Below are positions 1 through 5,751 of a stretch of 5,751 nt of DNA, piece after piece. Where the stretch lies: positions 1 through 5,751 of the forward strand of contig JAQIBO010000061.1 of assembly GCA_027859055.1 (NCBI GenBank), given 5' to 3'. The position numbers and the translations under genes were made by a program. How positions within the stretch are numbered: position 1 is the first letter of the stretch; every line of letters begins with the position of its first letter. The notes beneath the pieces are model-generated. The model ran no database searches, had not been told where the DNA came from, and saw only the letters and a program-made list of their open reading frames with translations. Source of the DNA: Spirochaeta sp. Its GTDB lineage: Bacteria; Spirochaetota; Spirochaetia; DSM-27196; Alkalispirochaetaceae.

Positions 1-1520
1 GCTTCGCCGCGCCGGGGGGCTCCGCCGCGCCGGCGATTCTGGTTGCAACCGGGGCGTCCGTACGCCACATCCCCCTTGCAGAGATCGAATCGTTCACCTT
101 CTCCGATCCTGCCGTACAAGAGGAGTTCAATGCCGCTCTCGCTACCCTCGCCTCGCGGGACGGGCCCGAGGCGCCGCGGACGCTGGAAATCCACCTCGCC
201 AACGCAGGCGGCGCGGCGGCCGGCGGTGCAGCGGGACAACCGGTGACGGTGCGCTACCTCCAGAAGGCGCCGCTGTGGAAGACGAGTTATCGGGCGGTCC
301 GTGAGGGTTCCCGGGTGCATCTTCAGGGTTGGGCACACATCACCAATGTGGATGGAATCGACTGGGACGAGGTCTCTTTGTCGATCGTCTCCGCCCGGCC
401 GGTGACCTACGCGATCGACGTGTACACGCCGGAGTACGTCCAACGCAGCGCTCCGGGCAGGGACGGCACACCCGCCGGATTCTCCCGGGCGTACGCCGCG
501 GCACCGGAAGCGCGGATGCAGCGAAGCGTTGGCGATGCGATGGCGTCATCGGTTTCCGTGCAGGTCAACGAGGCACCGCTTGTCGCCGGAATTGCGTTCA
601 CCTTTCCCGAACCGGTTTCCGTTCCCGCCGGCACGGCGGCAATGATTCCGATCGTCAACCGGGCGTTTGACGCGGAACTGAACCGCTCCTTTGACAGTCG
701 TCGAGACACCGGATCTCCGCGGATCGCCCTCGCCTTTCGCAATACCGGTTCAACTCAGCTTCCGCCGGGACCGGTGACGATTTTTGACGGCGACCGGTAC
801 GCCGGTGACGCGTTACTGCCGGTGCTGCTTCCCGGGGGAACCGCGATGCTGCCCTACGCGATCGACGTCGGCCACGAGGTGGTTCGCGAAATGGAAACCG
901 GAGATGAAGAGCTCCGCAGCGTCTCTATCGTCGATGGAATCCTGGTTGAAGAGCGCCGGACCCGCCGGACGGTCAACTACCGGATCGGGAAACCGGGTGA
1001 CGCCGGCCGGCCGGAGGCGATCACGATTACCCACGTAATCGAACCGGGCTGGGAACTGATCTCACCGGCTTCACAGCGGAGTGACGGCAGAGAGTACACG
1101 TTTGTCACCAGCGGGTCCCGGCTGACCGTCATTACCGAACGGTTGCGCCAACAGCGCGTCGCCCTCACCGCCGCGGAAGAGCGCCAGTTGCTTGCCTACA
1201 GTTCAAACCGTCTTATCGACCCGACGGTACGCCGCGCGCTGCGCAACGTACTGGAACTGCGCCGCACGGTGTCGGAATACCGGGACGCGCGTCAGGCGCT
1301 GGAAGAGCGGATCGCCACGATACGGGATGACCAGACGCGCGTCAGCACTAACATGCAGGCCCTTGAGCGCGACTCGGCGCTCTATCGGCGCTACGTTCGG
1401 GAGCTGGACGAGCAGGAAAACCGCCTTGCGGTTCTTCGGGAGGAGCTTGCCGACGTCCGTGAGGAGGAGGCGACCGCCGAATCGGCGCTTACCGAGTACC
1501 TGCGGACGCTCCAGAATTAG
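1..1520 (+). CDS. DUF4139 domain-containing protein, 5' end cut off by the window
   Basis: The frame is open from base 3 to the TAG at 1518-1520, giving 505 visible residues, so the gene begins outside the window. The GTG at 243 is an internal Val: in-frame residues before it (ILVATGASVRHIPLAEIESF and on) read as ordinary protein, and the hallmark stretch GQPVTVRYLQKAPLWKTSYR spans that GTG. This stretch followed by a beta-rich region (visible residues about 80-410, including WDEVSLSIVSARP) is typical of DUF4139 proteins, a poorly understood family that includes MuiA-like 'mucoidy inhibitor' proteins. The last 93 residues (about 413-505) are charged, helical and probably coiled coil, with the family-typical pattern ending in RYVRELDEQENRL and EYLRTLQN. 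A Gly/Ala-rich linker occurs near residues 1-11 and again near 68-78. The biochemical role is unknown; envelope location is inferred from the family. Family assignment is fairly sure, function is not. Confidence 0.85.
   Translation, partial: FAAPGGSAAPAILVATGASVRHIPLAEIESFTFSDPAVQEEFNAALATLASRDGPEAPRTLEIHLANAGGAAAGGAAGQPVTVRYLQKAPLWKTSYRAVREGSRVHLQGWAHITNVDGIDWDEVSLSIVSARPVTYAIDVYTPEYVQRSAPGRDGTPAGFSRAYAAAPEARMQRSVGDAMASSVSVQVNEAPLVAGIAFTFPEPVSVPAGTAAMIPIVNRAFDAELNRSFDSRRDTGSPRIALAFRNTGSTQLPPGPVTIFDGDRYAGDALLPVLLPGGTAMLPYAIDVGHEVVREMETGDEELRSVSIVDGILVEERRTRRTVNYRIGKPGDAGRPEAITITHVIEPGWELISPASQRSDGREYTFVTSGSRLTVITERLRQQRVALTAAEERQLLAYSSNRLIDPTVRRALRNVLELRRTVSEYRDARQALEERIATIRDDQTRVSTNMQALERDSALYRRYVRELDEQENRLAVLREELADVREEEATAESALTEYLRTLQN
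5..33. repeat. 11-bp direct repeat in the DUF4139 gene
   Basis: CGCCGCGCCGG occurs at 5-15 and 23-33, an 18-nt period that keeps frame and encodes AAPGGSAAP, a Gly/Ala/Pro linker. It may be the end of a longer low-complexity run that starts outside the window. Confidence 0.6.
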
Positions 1521-2692
1521 TCCCACTCGACGGTGACGCGGGACCCCGCGCGGACCGAGGGCGGGGCGCCGCCGATGTGGGCAAGCAGTTCGTCGTTGGC
1601 GGCGTCCCATCCATCGGCGGCGCCGTGACTGGAGGGCCATTCCACATGGACGCGCACCGCCAGAACGCTGCCAAGAAAGCGGACATCTTTTACCACCGCG
1701 TCGGCGGCGGAGCTCTCGCCGGGTGCGCCTCCACCCACTGCGTCCCCACCCGGCCGTGCCTCGTTCGGGGACTCCTCACTCGCGGCGGCGCGCAGCCGGA
1801 GCTGGTGCGGTCGGACCACCGCCACGTAACGGCCGTTGTCACTGCCGTTTACCGGCACGACAGCCACTCCATCGGGAACCGGACCCAGCGGTGACAGCCA
1901 TTGGGTTCCCGGTGTCGCGTCGCTCTGAGCGCCGGTCTGAGCGTCGCTCTGAGAGCTCCATGCGGGAACAAACGAGGCGCTTCCGGAAAACTCCGCAACG
2001 TGCCGCGTCCGTGGTGCGCCGTATATCTCTTCCGCCGTCCCCACCTGTTGTAACTGCCCCTCTTCAAGAACCGCAATCCGGTCCGCCAGGGTAAACGCCT
2101 CGTAGCGGTCGTGGGTCACCACCACCGCAGCGCTGCCGCTCTCCTTGATAATATGCCGCGTCTCGGCAAGCAGGCGGTGCGTACAGGTGTGGTCGAGATT
2201 GCTGAACGGTTCGTCAAGAAGCACGATACGCGGCCGCGGCGCCAGCGCCCGCACCAGCGCAACCCGCTGCTGCTGGCCACCGGATATCTCGTGGGGATAC
2301 CGCGCTCCCAGGTCACCGATTCCGGCGAGGTGCAGCAGATCGGACACCCGGGCGGTCCGTTCCCCCGCGGGAAGGCCGGAAATCCCGAAGGCGACGTTCT
2401 GCGCAACCGTCAAATGGGGAAAGAGCGCGAAATCCTGAAAGACGACGCCGATGTTGCGTCGCTCCGGGGGCACCACCGTGCGCGTATCCGCGATCGTCCG
2501 TCCCTCAAGAAGCAGCGACCCGCCGTCGGGACGCTCAAATCCGGCGATAAGGCGCAGCGCCGTTGTCTTGCCGGAACCGCTGGCGCCGGCGAGGGCCAGG
2601 ATCTCCCCGTCGTGCAAGGTGATATCAAGGTTATCCACGGCTGGATGGCTCATTCCGGGAAACTCTTTGGTGAGATGGTGCAGCTCGAGCAT
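1517..2692 (-). CDS. fbpC: Fe(III) ABC transporter ATP-binding protein (FbpC type)
   Basis: This 391-residue cytoplasmic ATPase would energise import through the FbpB channel encoded just upstream. All nucleotide-binding motifs are intact: Walker A GASGSGKTT (36-44), Q-loop Gln86 in VVFQDFAL, signature ISGGQQQR (136-143), Walker B RIVLLDEP (155-162), D-loop SNLD (164-167) and switch His194 in VVTHDRYEA. After about residue 240 comes a TOBE-like regulatory domain (VVRPHQLRL at 292-300; VKDVRFLGSVLAVRV at 334-348), broken up by two low-complexity stretches. The start is the ATG at 2692: an AAAGGA lies 9 nt upstream, the ABC domain begins directly at MLELHHLTKEF, and the A is shared with the permease stop (TAATG). 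The frame stays open upstream to 2959, but that part has no ATPase similarity and overlaps the permease. Iron is the inferred substrate from neighbours; the ATPase alone would fit any CUT1/Fbp/Pot-type importer. Its TAA overlaps the convergent DUF4139 stop. Confidence 0.93.
   Translation of the reverse strand: MLELHHLTKEFPGMSHPAVDNLDITLHDGEILALAGASGSGKTTALRLIAGFERPDGGSLLLEGRTIADTRTVVPPERRNIGVVFQDFALFPHLTVAQNVAFGISGLPAGERTARVSDLLHLAGIGDLGARYPHEISGGQQQRVALVRALAPRPRIVLLDEPFSNLDHTCTHRLLAETRHIIKESGSAAVVVTHDRYEAFTLADRIAVLEEGQLQQVGTAEEIYGAPRTRHVAEFSGSASFVPAWSSQSDAQTGAQSDATPGTQWLSPLGPVPDGVAVVPVNGSDNGRYVAVVRPHQLRLRAAASEESPNEARPGGDAVGGGAPGESSAADAVVKDVRFLGSVLAVRVHVEWPSSHGAADGWDAANDELLAHIGGAPPSVRAGSRVTVEWD
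1917..1953. repeat. 13-bp direct repeat inside fbpC linker
   Basis: GCGTCGCTCTGAG occurs at 1917-1929 and 1941-1953, 24 nt (8 codons) apart. A partial copy, GTCTGAGCG, lies between them. In fbpC this encodes the low-complexity QSDAQTGAQSDA segment between the ATPase domain and the TOBE-like domain. The period is a multiple of three, so it looks like in-frame slippage expansion. Confidence 0.75.
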
Positions 2693-4284
2693 TACCGGGG
2701 TTCCTTTCTCGACGATGACGTACCGGGGTTCATGATTACTATTATTGTAAGAATTCCCAGCGCAACGAGCAATAGTGCTCGCGGAGCGGCTTCCGGCAGG
2801 CGCTCGTCCGAGGCCAGGCGGTACACCTCCACCGCAAGGGTGGAAAAATCGAAGGGCCGGAGGAGCAGCGTCATCGGTAGATCCTTGATCACGTCGATCG
2901 CGACCAGGAGCGCCGCCCCGGCCAGGGTCGGTCGGAACACCGGGAGAACAACGCGCCAAAGCACCCGGCCGGGAGAACTGCCAAGGGAGCGCGCCGCATC
3001 GACGGTGCTGCGGTGCTGGCGTTCGAACGCCGCGCGAATCGGCTGCAGCGCCACGGCAAGATACCGCCCGGTATACGCAAACAGGAGTCCCGCGATCGTC
3101 CCGAACAGAAACAACCGCTCGTCCACAATGCGCAGCGTGCGGAAGACAACCAGAACGCCGATCGCGATGACCGTTCCCGGAACCGCGTAGCCGATTCCCG
3201 CAACCGCACGTACAGAGCGAACGACTACACCAGGATTGAGGTATACGCTGAAGTTGACCAAAACCGCAATTGCGACGATCAGCACCGTCGCGACGAGGGC
3301 AAGGATGATCGTGCGGAACGCGGTCAGGCCGATGCCGACGTACGCACCGGGTCCGGAGCTGATCGTCCAGAGAACCAGCTGGACGAGGGGGATACCGAAC
3401 CCGAGCATCACCGGCAGGATCACCAGGGTGGTCAGCAGGATCCGCCGTCCCGGAGAAATCGGGACGTGCCGGATCGTGCCGTACGCGCCGGAACCGCCGT
3501 ACCGGCGACGTCCGCGGCCCGCCTTCTCAACCCCCAGCAACACGAGGACGATCACCAGAACAAACGCGGCAAGCCGCGTCGCCGACGGGAGGTCTCCCAG
3601 GGCAAACCACGTGCGGAAGACGCCGGTGGAAAGCGTTTCCACCCCAAGGTAAACCGGCGTGGCATAGGCGTTCATCACCTCCATCGCCACCAGCGCGGCG
3701 CCGCCGGCGATCGCCGGTCGCAGGGTGGGAACCACCCCGCGCATCACGTTGCGGTAGTACCCCCAGCGCGCGCGGGAACCCGGGTCGCTGAGTGCCGCCA
3801 CGGCGTCAAAAAGCACGCCGGTATCGGTCATCATCGCGGCACGTACGGTGAGAAACACGTAGGGGTACAACCCCATCGCCAGGACAAACACCGCCGCGGA
3901 CATACCGGCAAACGGCACGGTAACCCCCGTAGCCGCGTGCAGGAGCCCGCCGTAACTGAGGATGCCGTTCCACGTGAACGTCGAAATGTAAACCGGAAGC
4001 GCCAGGGGGGCGACAAACAGAACGTGCAGGAGCTTCGGCATCGGTAGTGCATACCGGTGGAGGATCCACGCTCCGCCGGTGCCGACGACCACCGCGAGGA
4101 CCACGGCGGACACAGTCAGGACCACCGTGTTCAGCACGTAACGGAGGAGCACCGTGTCCCGGACGTGTTCCCACGCCTCACCGTGCCCGAAAAAGAGCCC
4201 CGTCACGACCGGAAGGTACGGCAGTACCGCCAGTGTTGCCAGCAGTATCGCCCCGATCCGCCAGAGCGGATACCGTCCGGTCAC
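2692..4284 (-). CDS. fbpB: Fe(III) ABC transporter permease, two fused domains (FbpB type)
   Basis: This 530-residue inner-membrane protein contains two binding-protein-dependent permease domains in one chain, as is usual for FbpB/SfuB/FutB-type iron permeases. About 12 hydrophobic segments can be picked out (near residues 8-30, 50-72, 85-105, 128-148, 188-204, 236-252, 281-306, 322-346, 360-381, 388-405, 452-466 and 500-519). The second half has a textbook EAA coupling loop, DAARSLGSSPGRVLWRVVLP (429-448), which docks on the ATPase. The first-half loop (160-192) is longer and degenerate, though it ends in the recognisable PTLRPAI. The start is GTG at 4284, overlapping the fbpA TGA as GTGA; no strong Shine-Dalgarno is visible there, so translation probably depends on coupling. 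A basic linker near 253-280 (GRGRRRYGG) separates the halves. It ends in TAA sharing its last base with the fbpC ATG. Iron specificity is inferred from the adjacent binding protein. Confidence 0.92.
   Translation of the reverse strand: MTGRYPLWRIGAILLATLAVLPYLPVVTGLFFGHGEAWEHVRDTVLLRYVLNTVVLTVSAVVLAVVVGTGGAWILHRYALPMPKLLHVLFVAPLALPVYISTFTWNGILSYGGLLHAATGVTVPFAGMSAAVFVLAMGLYPYVFLTVRAAMMTDTGVLFDAVAALSDPGSRARWGYYRNVMRGVVPTLRPAIAGGAALVAMEVMNAYATPVYLGVETLSTGVFRTWFALGDLPSATRLAAFVLVIVLVLLGVEKAGRGRRRYGGSGAYGTIRHVPISPGRRILLTTLVILPVMLGFGIPLVQLVLWTISSGPGAYVGIGLTAFRTIILALVATVLIVAIAVLVNFSVYLNPGVVVRSVRAVAGIGYAVPGTVIAIGVLVVFRTLRIVDERLFLFGTIAGLLFAYTGRYLAVALQPIRAAFERQHRSTVDAARSLGSSPGRVLWRVVLPVFRPTLAGAALLVAIDVIKDLPMTLLLRPFDFSTLAVEVYRLASDERLPEAAPRALLLVALGILTIIVIMNPGTSSSRKEPR
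2702..2707 (-). promoter_or_regulatory. fbpC: Ribosome binding site of fbpC inside the fbpB 3' end
   Basis: AAAGGA sits 9 nt before the ATG at 2692, within the last codons of fbpB. It supports this ATG over the in-frame open region that extends upstream to 2959. Confidence 0.75.
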
Positions 4285-5375
4285 TGCCAGCCGACGCGGT
4301 CAAAGATCATGCTGGCCTCCCGGGCCCGCGCTCCAAGCTCCTCCAGAGAGAGGGTATCCGCGACAAAGTCACCCCACGCGGCGACCTCCGGGGCGGTTTC
4401 AATTCCGGCAACGACGGGATACTCGAAATTCGCCCCGGCAAAACTGTTTTGCGCTTCATCACTGAGGAGGAATTCGATTAACCGGCGTGCTCCGTCGGGG
4501 TTGTCGGCGTGCCGGGTGATACCCGCACCGCTGACGTTGATGTGGGTTCCGCGACCGTCACTTCCGTCGACGCCGGGCTGGTTGGGAAAGAACACCCCGA
4601 TCTCTGCGGCGACGGCGCGGTCCGCGGCGTCGGAGGAGGTCGCCATGCGCCCGATGTAATACGTGTTGACGATAGCGTAGTCCGCGTCACCGGCCGCGAC
4701 CGCCCGCAACTGGTCACGGTCGTTGCCCTGCGGTGGCCGGGCAAAACTGTCGGTCATTCCCTCAGCCCACTCCTCCGCTGCCGGGGCACCGAGGTTGGCT
4801 ATAAGAGAGGCCAGGAGAGAGATGTTGTAGATGTTACTGGACGAACGTATCGCGATCGAATCGCTGAACACCGGTTCCGCCAGCGCCTCGTAGGTGGACA
4901 GGACGGAGGTATCCGCACGTTCCCGGTGATACGCAACCACCCGGGCACGCATCGTCAAAGCAGCCCACTCATCAGCGGGGCTGCGGAGATGGTCCGGAAG
5001 CCGCTCCCTGACCACGGCTGAATCTATCGGCTGAAGCAACTCCGCCTCCGCCGCCTGGTACAGCCGACCGGCGTCAACGGTTATCAGCAGGTCCGCGGGG
5101 GTGCTGCTTCCCTCCGCCTCAAGACGCTGAATGAGTTCGTCGGCACCCGCTTCCACCACCTCGACGGAGATACCGGTCTCTTCCTCAAACCGCTCAAAAA
5201 GCATCCGATCGGTGTCGTAGTGGCGGTGGCTATAGACGTGAACCACCTCGGAATCCTCTTCCCCGCCCCCCATCGCAAACAGCGAAGATGAGACGACCGC
5301 AACAAAAACCAACGTGGCGGCAAACCGGCCGGCCCCGCGCAACGCACCTGATGAAACGATATGTGAAGTACGCAC
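4281..5375 (-). CDS. fbpA: Fe(III)-binding periplasmic protein (FbpA/FutA type)
   Basis: This 364-residue substrate-binding protein captures ferric iron in the periplasm and hands it to FbpB. Residues 1-34 form a Sec signal peptide (Arg2, Arg13, Arg17; hydrophobic 19-33) with likely cleavage after LFA; there is no lipobox Cys, so it should be soluble. Family blocks run through the mature protein: VYSHRHYDTD (47-56), ADLLITVDAGRLY (94-106), IRSSSNIYNISLLAS (176-190), FARPPQGND (211-219), VNTYYIGRM (236-244), GTHINVSGAGI (276-286) and NFEYPVV (316-322). By analogy with FutA-type proteins, His52, Tyr53, Tyr183, Tyr239 and Tyr240 are the expected Fe(III) ligands, and all are present. The start is GTG at 5375, with AAAGGAG 7 nt upstream; signal-peptide placement supports it. 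It is the first gene of the operon, and its TGA overlaps the fbpB GTG. Transcription is probably iron-repressed through the DtxR-like box. The substrate could be another trivalent metal, but iron is by far the best fit. Confidence 0.95.
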   Translation of the reverse strand: MRTSHIVSSGALRGAGRFAATLVFVAVVSSSLFAMGGGEEDSEVVHVYSHRHYDTDRMLFERFEEETGISVEVVEAGADELIQRLEAEGSSTPADLLITVDAGRLYQAAEAELLQPIDSAVVRERLPDHLRSPADEWAALTMRARVVAYHRERADTSVLSTYEALAEPVFSDSIAIRSSSNIYNISLLASLIANLGAPAAEEWAEGMTDSFARPPQGNDRDQLRAVAAGDADYAIVNTYYIGRMATSSDAADRAVAAEIGVFFPNQPGVDGSDGRGTHINVSGAGITRHADNPDGARRLIEFLLSDEAQNSFAGANFEYPVVAGIETAPEVAAWGDFVADTLSLEELGARAREASMIFDRVGWQ

Positions 5376-5382
5376 TGGTACA

Positions 5383-5389
5383 CTCCTTT
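5383..5389 (-). promoter_or_regulatory. fbpA: Ribosome binding site of fbpA
   Basis: AAAGGAG lies 7 nt before the GTG at 5375. It fixes that GTG as the start; the other nearby GTG, 9 nt upstream, is in another frame and directly touches the Shine-Dalgarno. Confidence 0.85.
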
Positions 5390-5407
5390 AAAGTTAGTCT
5401 CACCTAA
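5389..5407 (-). promoter_or_regulatory. DtxR/IdeR-type iron box (operator)
   Basis: The minus strand reads TTAGGTGAGACTAACTTTA. It matches 15 of 19 positions of the DtxR/IdeR consensus TTAGGTTAGCCTAACCTAA, with the half-site TTAGGT and core CTAAC intact. It abuts the -10 and covers the predicted transcription start and the first base of the Shine-Dalgarno, a position where a bound repressor would stop transcription. Location in front of a ferric-iron importer fits repression by an iron-loaded DtxR-family regulator. No regulator gene is in the window. Confidence 0.7.
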
Positions 5408-5436
5408 ACTATGTAATAGCAGGCTAATTTTGTCAA
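5408..5436 (-). promoter_or_regulatory. Sigma70-like promoter of the iron-uptake operon
   Basis: Reading the minus strand, a perfect -35 hexamer TTGACA (5436-5431) is followed, after exactly 17 nt, by a -10 hexamer CATAGT (5413-5408, 4 of 6 matches to TATAAT). Transcription would start near 5400-5402, leaving a leader of about 25 nt before the fbpA GTG. The region is clearly more AT-rich than the flanking genes. Confidence 0.7.
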
Positions 5437-5516
5437 GAAACCGAGGCGGAATACGGGAATGATTTATCGCACCCCGTGGTGGCACATGGTGAGCCCTGCG
5501 GTGTTACAGAAGACAC

Positions 5517-5520
5517 AGGA
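5517..5520 (+). promoter_or_regulatory. Ribosome binding site of the outer-membrane protein gene
   Basis: AGGA (in ACAGGAAA) lies 7 nt before the ATG at 5528 and decides that start. Confidence 0.65.
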
Positions 5521-5527
5521 AACAACG

Positions 5528-5751
5528 ATGAATATATCAACTACCGTATCAGGACGCGCCGTTCGTGCGCTTGTCACAATCACCCTCGTCTGTGGATCGG
5601 TCATTCCGCAGGTTGTCGCAGAAGAATCGTCCCGGTCGCATGGCGAGGTGCCCGCCGCCGCGGCCGCCGACCCGCAGGCTGCCGCCGATGAACCGCGCCA
5701 CTGGGGGGTGGTCCCGTTGCCGCTGATCGCCTACACGCCGGATACCGGCGG
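5528..5751 (+). CDS. N-terminus of a probable outer-membrane beta-barrel protein (Omp85/D15-like), 3' end cut off
   Basis: Only the first 74 codons are visible. The ATG at 5528 has an AGGA 7 nt upstream and opens a Sec signal peptide: Arg10 and Arg13, a hydrophobic core about 14-25, and likely cleavage after QVVA at about residue 30. A Cys occurs in the core (LVCGSV), but the residues before it do not make a lipobox. An Ala/Pro-rich stretch (PAAAAADPQAAADEP) follows, then HWGVVPLPLIAYTPDTGG. That pattern resembles the start of bacterial surface-antigen (D15/Omp85) barrels, which often begin with a 'PlPlisYsPetG' block. This is an inference from one short motif; a different outer-membrane barrel is possible. 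The gene is divergent from the iron-uptake operon, with 152 bp between starts, and may share its control region. Confidence 0.6.
   Translation, partial: MNISTTVSGRAVRALVTITLVCGSVIPQVVAEESSRSHGEVPAAAAADPQAAADEPRHWGVVPLPLIAYTPDTG

Noticed and set aside
2693..2959. N-terminal extension of fbpC
   Set aside because: It is open in frame but covers the fbpB 3' coding region, shows no ATPase similarity, and a well-placed ATG with Shine-Dalgarno exists at 2692.
2111..3190. Long plus-strand open frame of 359 codons opposite fbpC/fbpB
   Set aside because: It lies antisense to two clear genes, is rich in Arg/Ser/Pro/Gly without domains, and is the usual by-product of GC-rich codon bias.
3013..4047. Plus-strand open frame of 344 codons opposite fbpB
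   Set aside because: Composition (Arg, His, Asp, Gln, Asn-rich, no hydrophobic core) is what results from reading a membrane-protein gene backwards; no start signal or motif.
5388..5417. Possible plus-strand promoter with -10 TGTAAT (5412-5417)
   Set aside because: The -10 is fair (5 of 6), but the best -35 at proper spacing (TTAAAG) matches only 3 of 6, so it is not reported as a feature.
5389..5436. Fur box
   Set aside because: No GATAAT-type repeats match; the palindrome fits the DtxR/IdeR consensus much better.
5470..5481. Small hairpin CACC-CCGT-GGTG upstream of the plus-strand gene
   Set aside because: A 4-bp stem without a T-run or any wider pairing is too weak to call a terminator, riboswitch or operator.
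1..5751. CRISPR array, tRNA/rRNA genes, insertion sequences or phage genes
   Set aside because: No regularly spaced repeats, tRNA-like cloverleaf, transposase motifs or terminal inverted repeats were noticed; nearly all bases are accounted for by the five genes.

Overview
The window looks like a piece of chromosome from a GC-rich diderm bacterium. GC is roughly 60% by eye, with an AT-rich dip between the divergent genes. An outer-membrane-type protein gene at the right edge, and periplasmic proteins with Sec signals, point to a Gram-negative envelope. The binding protein has no lipobox and its signal peptide ends in a 'LFA|MGGGEE' style. That resembles many spirochaete binding proteins, so a Spirochaeta-like host is my tentative guess, not a firm call.

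Layout, left to right. (1) A plus-strand DUF4139-family protein runs in from beyond the left edge and ends at 1520. (2) A three-gene minus-strand operon fills 1517-5375: in transcription order, a ferric-iron binding protein (fbpA/futA type), a fused double-domain permease (fbpB type) and an ATPase (fbpC type). The genes are packed with stop/start overlaps (GTGA, then TAATG). The operon's last stop overlaps the DUF4139 stop tail to tail by 4 bp. (3) A 152-bp divergent intergenic region (5376-5527) carries a good sigma70-like promoter for the operon and a sequence matching 15 of 19 positions of the DtxR/IdeR-type iron-box consensus. The box lies just downstream of the -10, where a bound repressor would block transcription. 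(4) A plus-strand gene starts at 5528 and leaves the window. It encodes a signal peptide followed by a motif resembling the start of Omp85/D15-type outer-membrane barrels.

How it works together: FbpA would capture Fe(III) in the periplasm, FbpB would form the 12-helix inner-membrane channel, and FbpC would power import by ATP hydrolysis. An iron-sensing DtxR-family repressor would be expected to shut the operon off when iron is sufficient. The two plus-strand genes have no clear functional link to iron uptake, although the outer-membrane gene shares the divergent control region.

I found no RNA genes, CRISPR arrays, mobile elements or clearly undescribed system. The most informative signals are the iron box, the compact gene overlaps and some oddities in the permease and ATPase.
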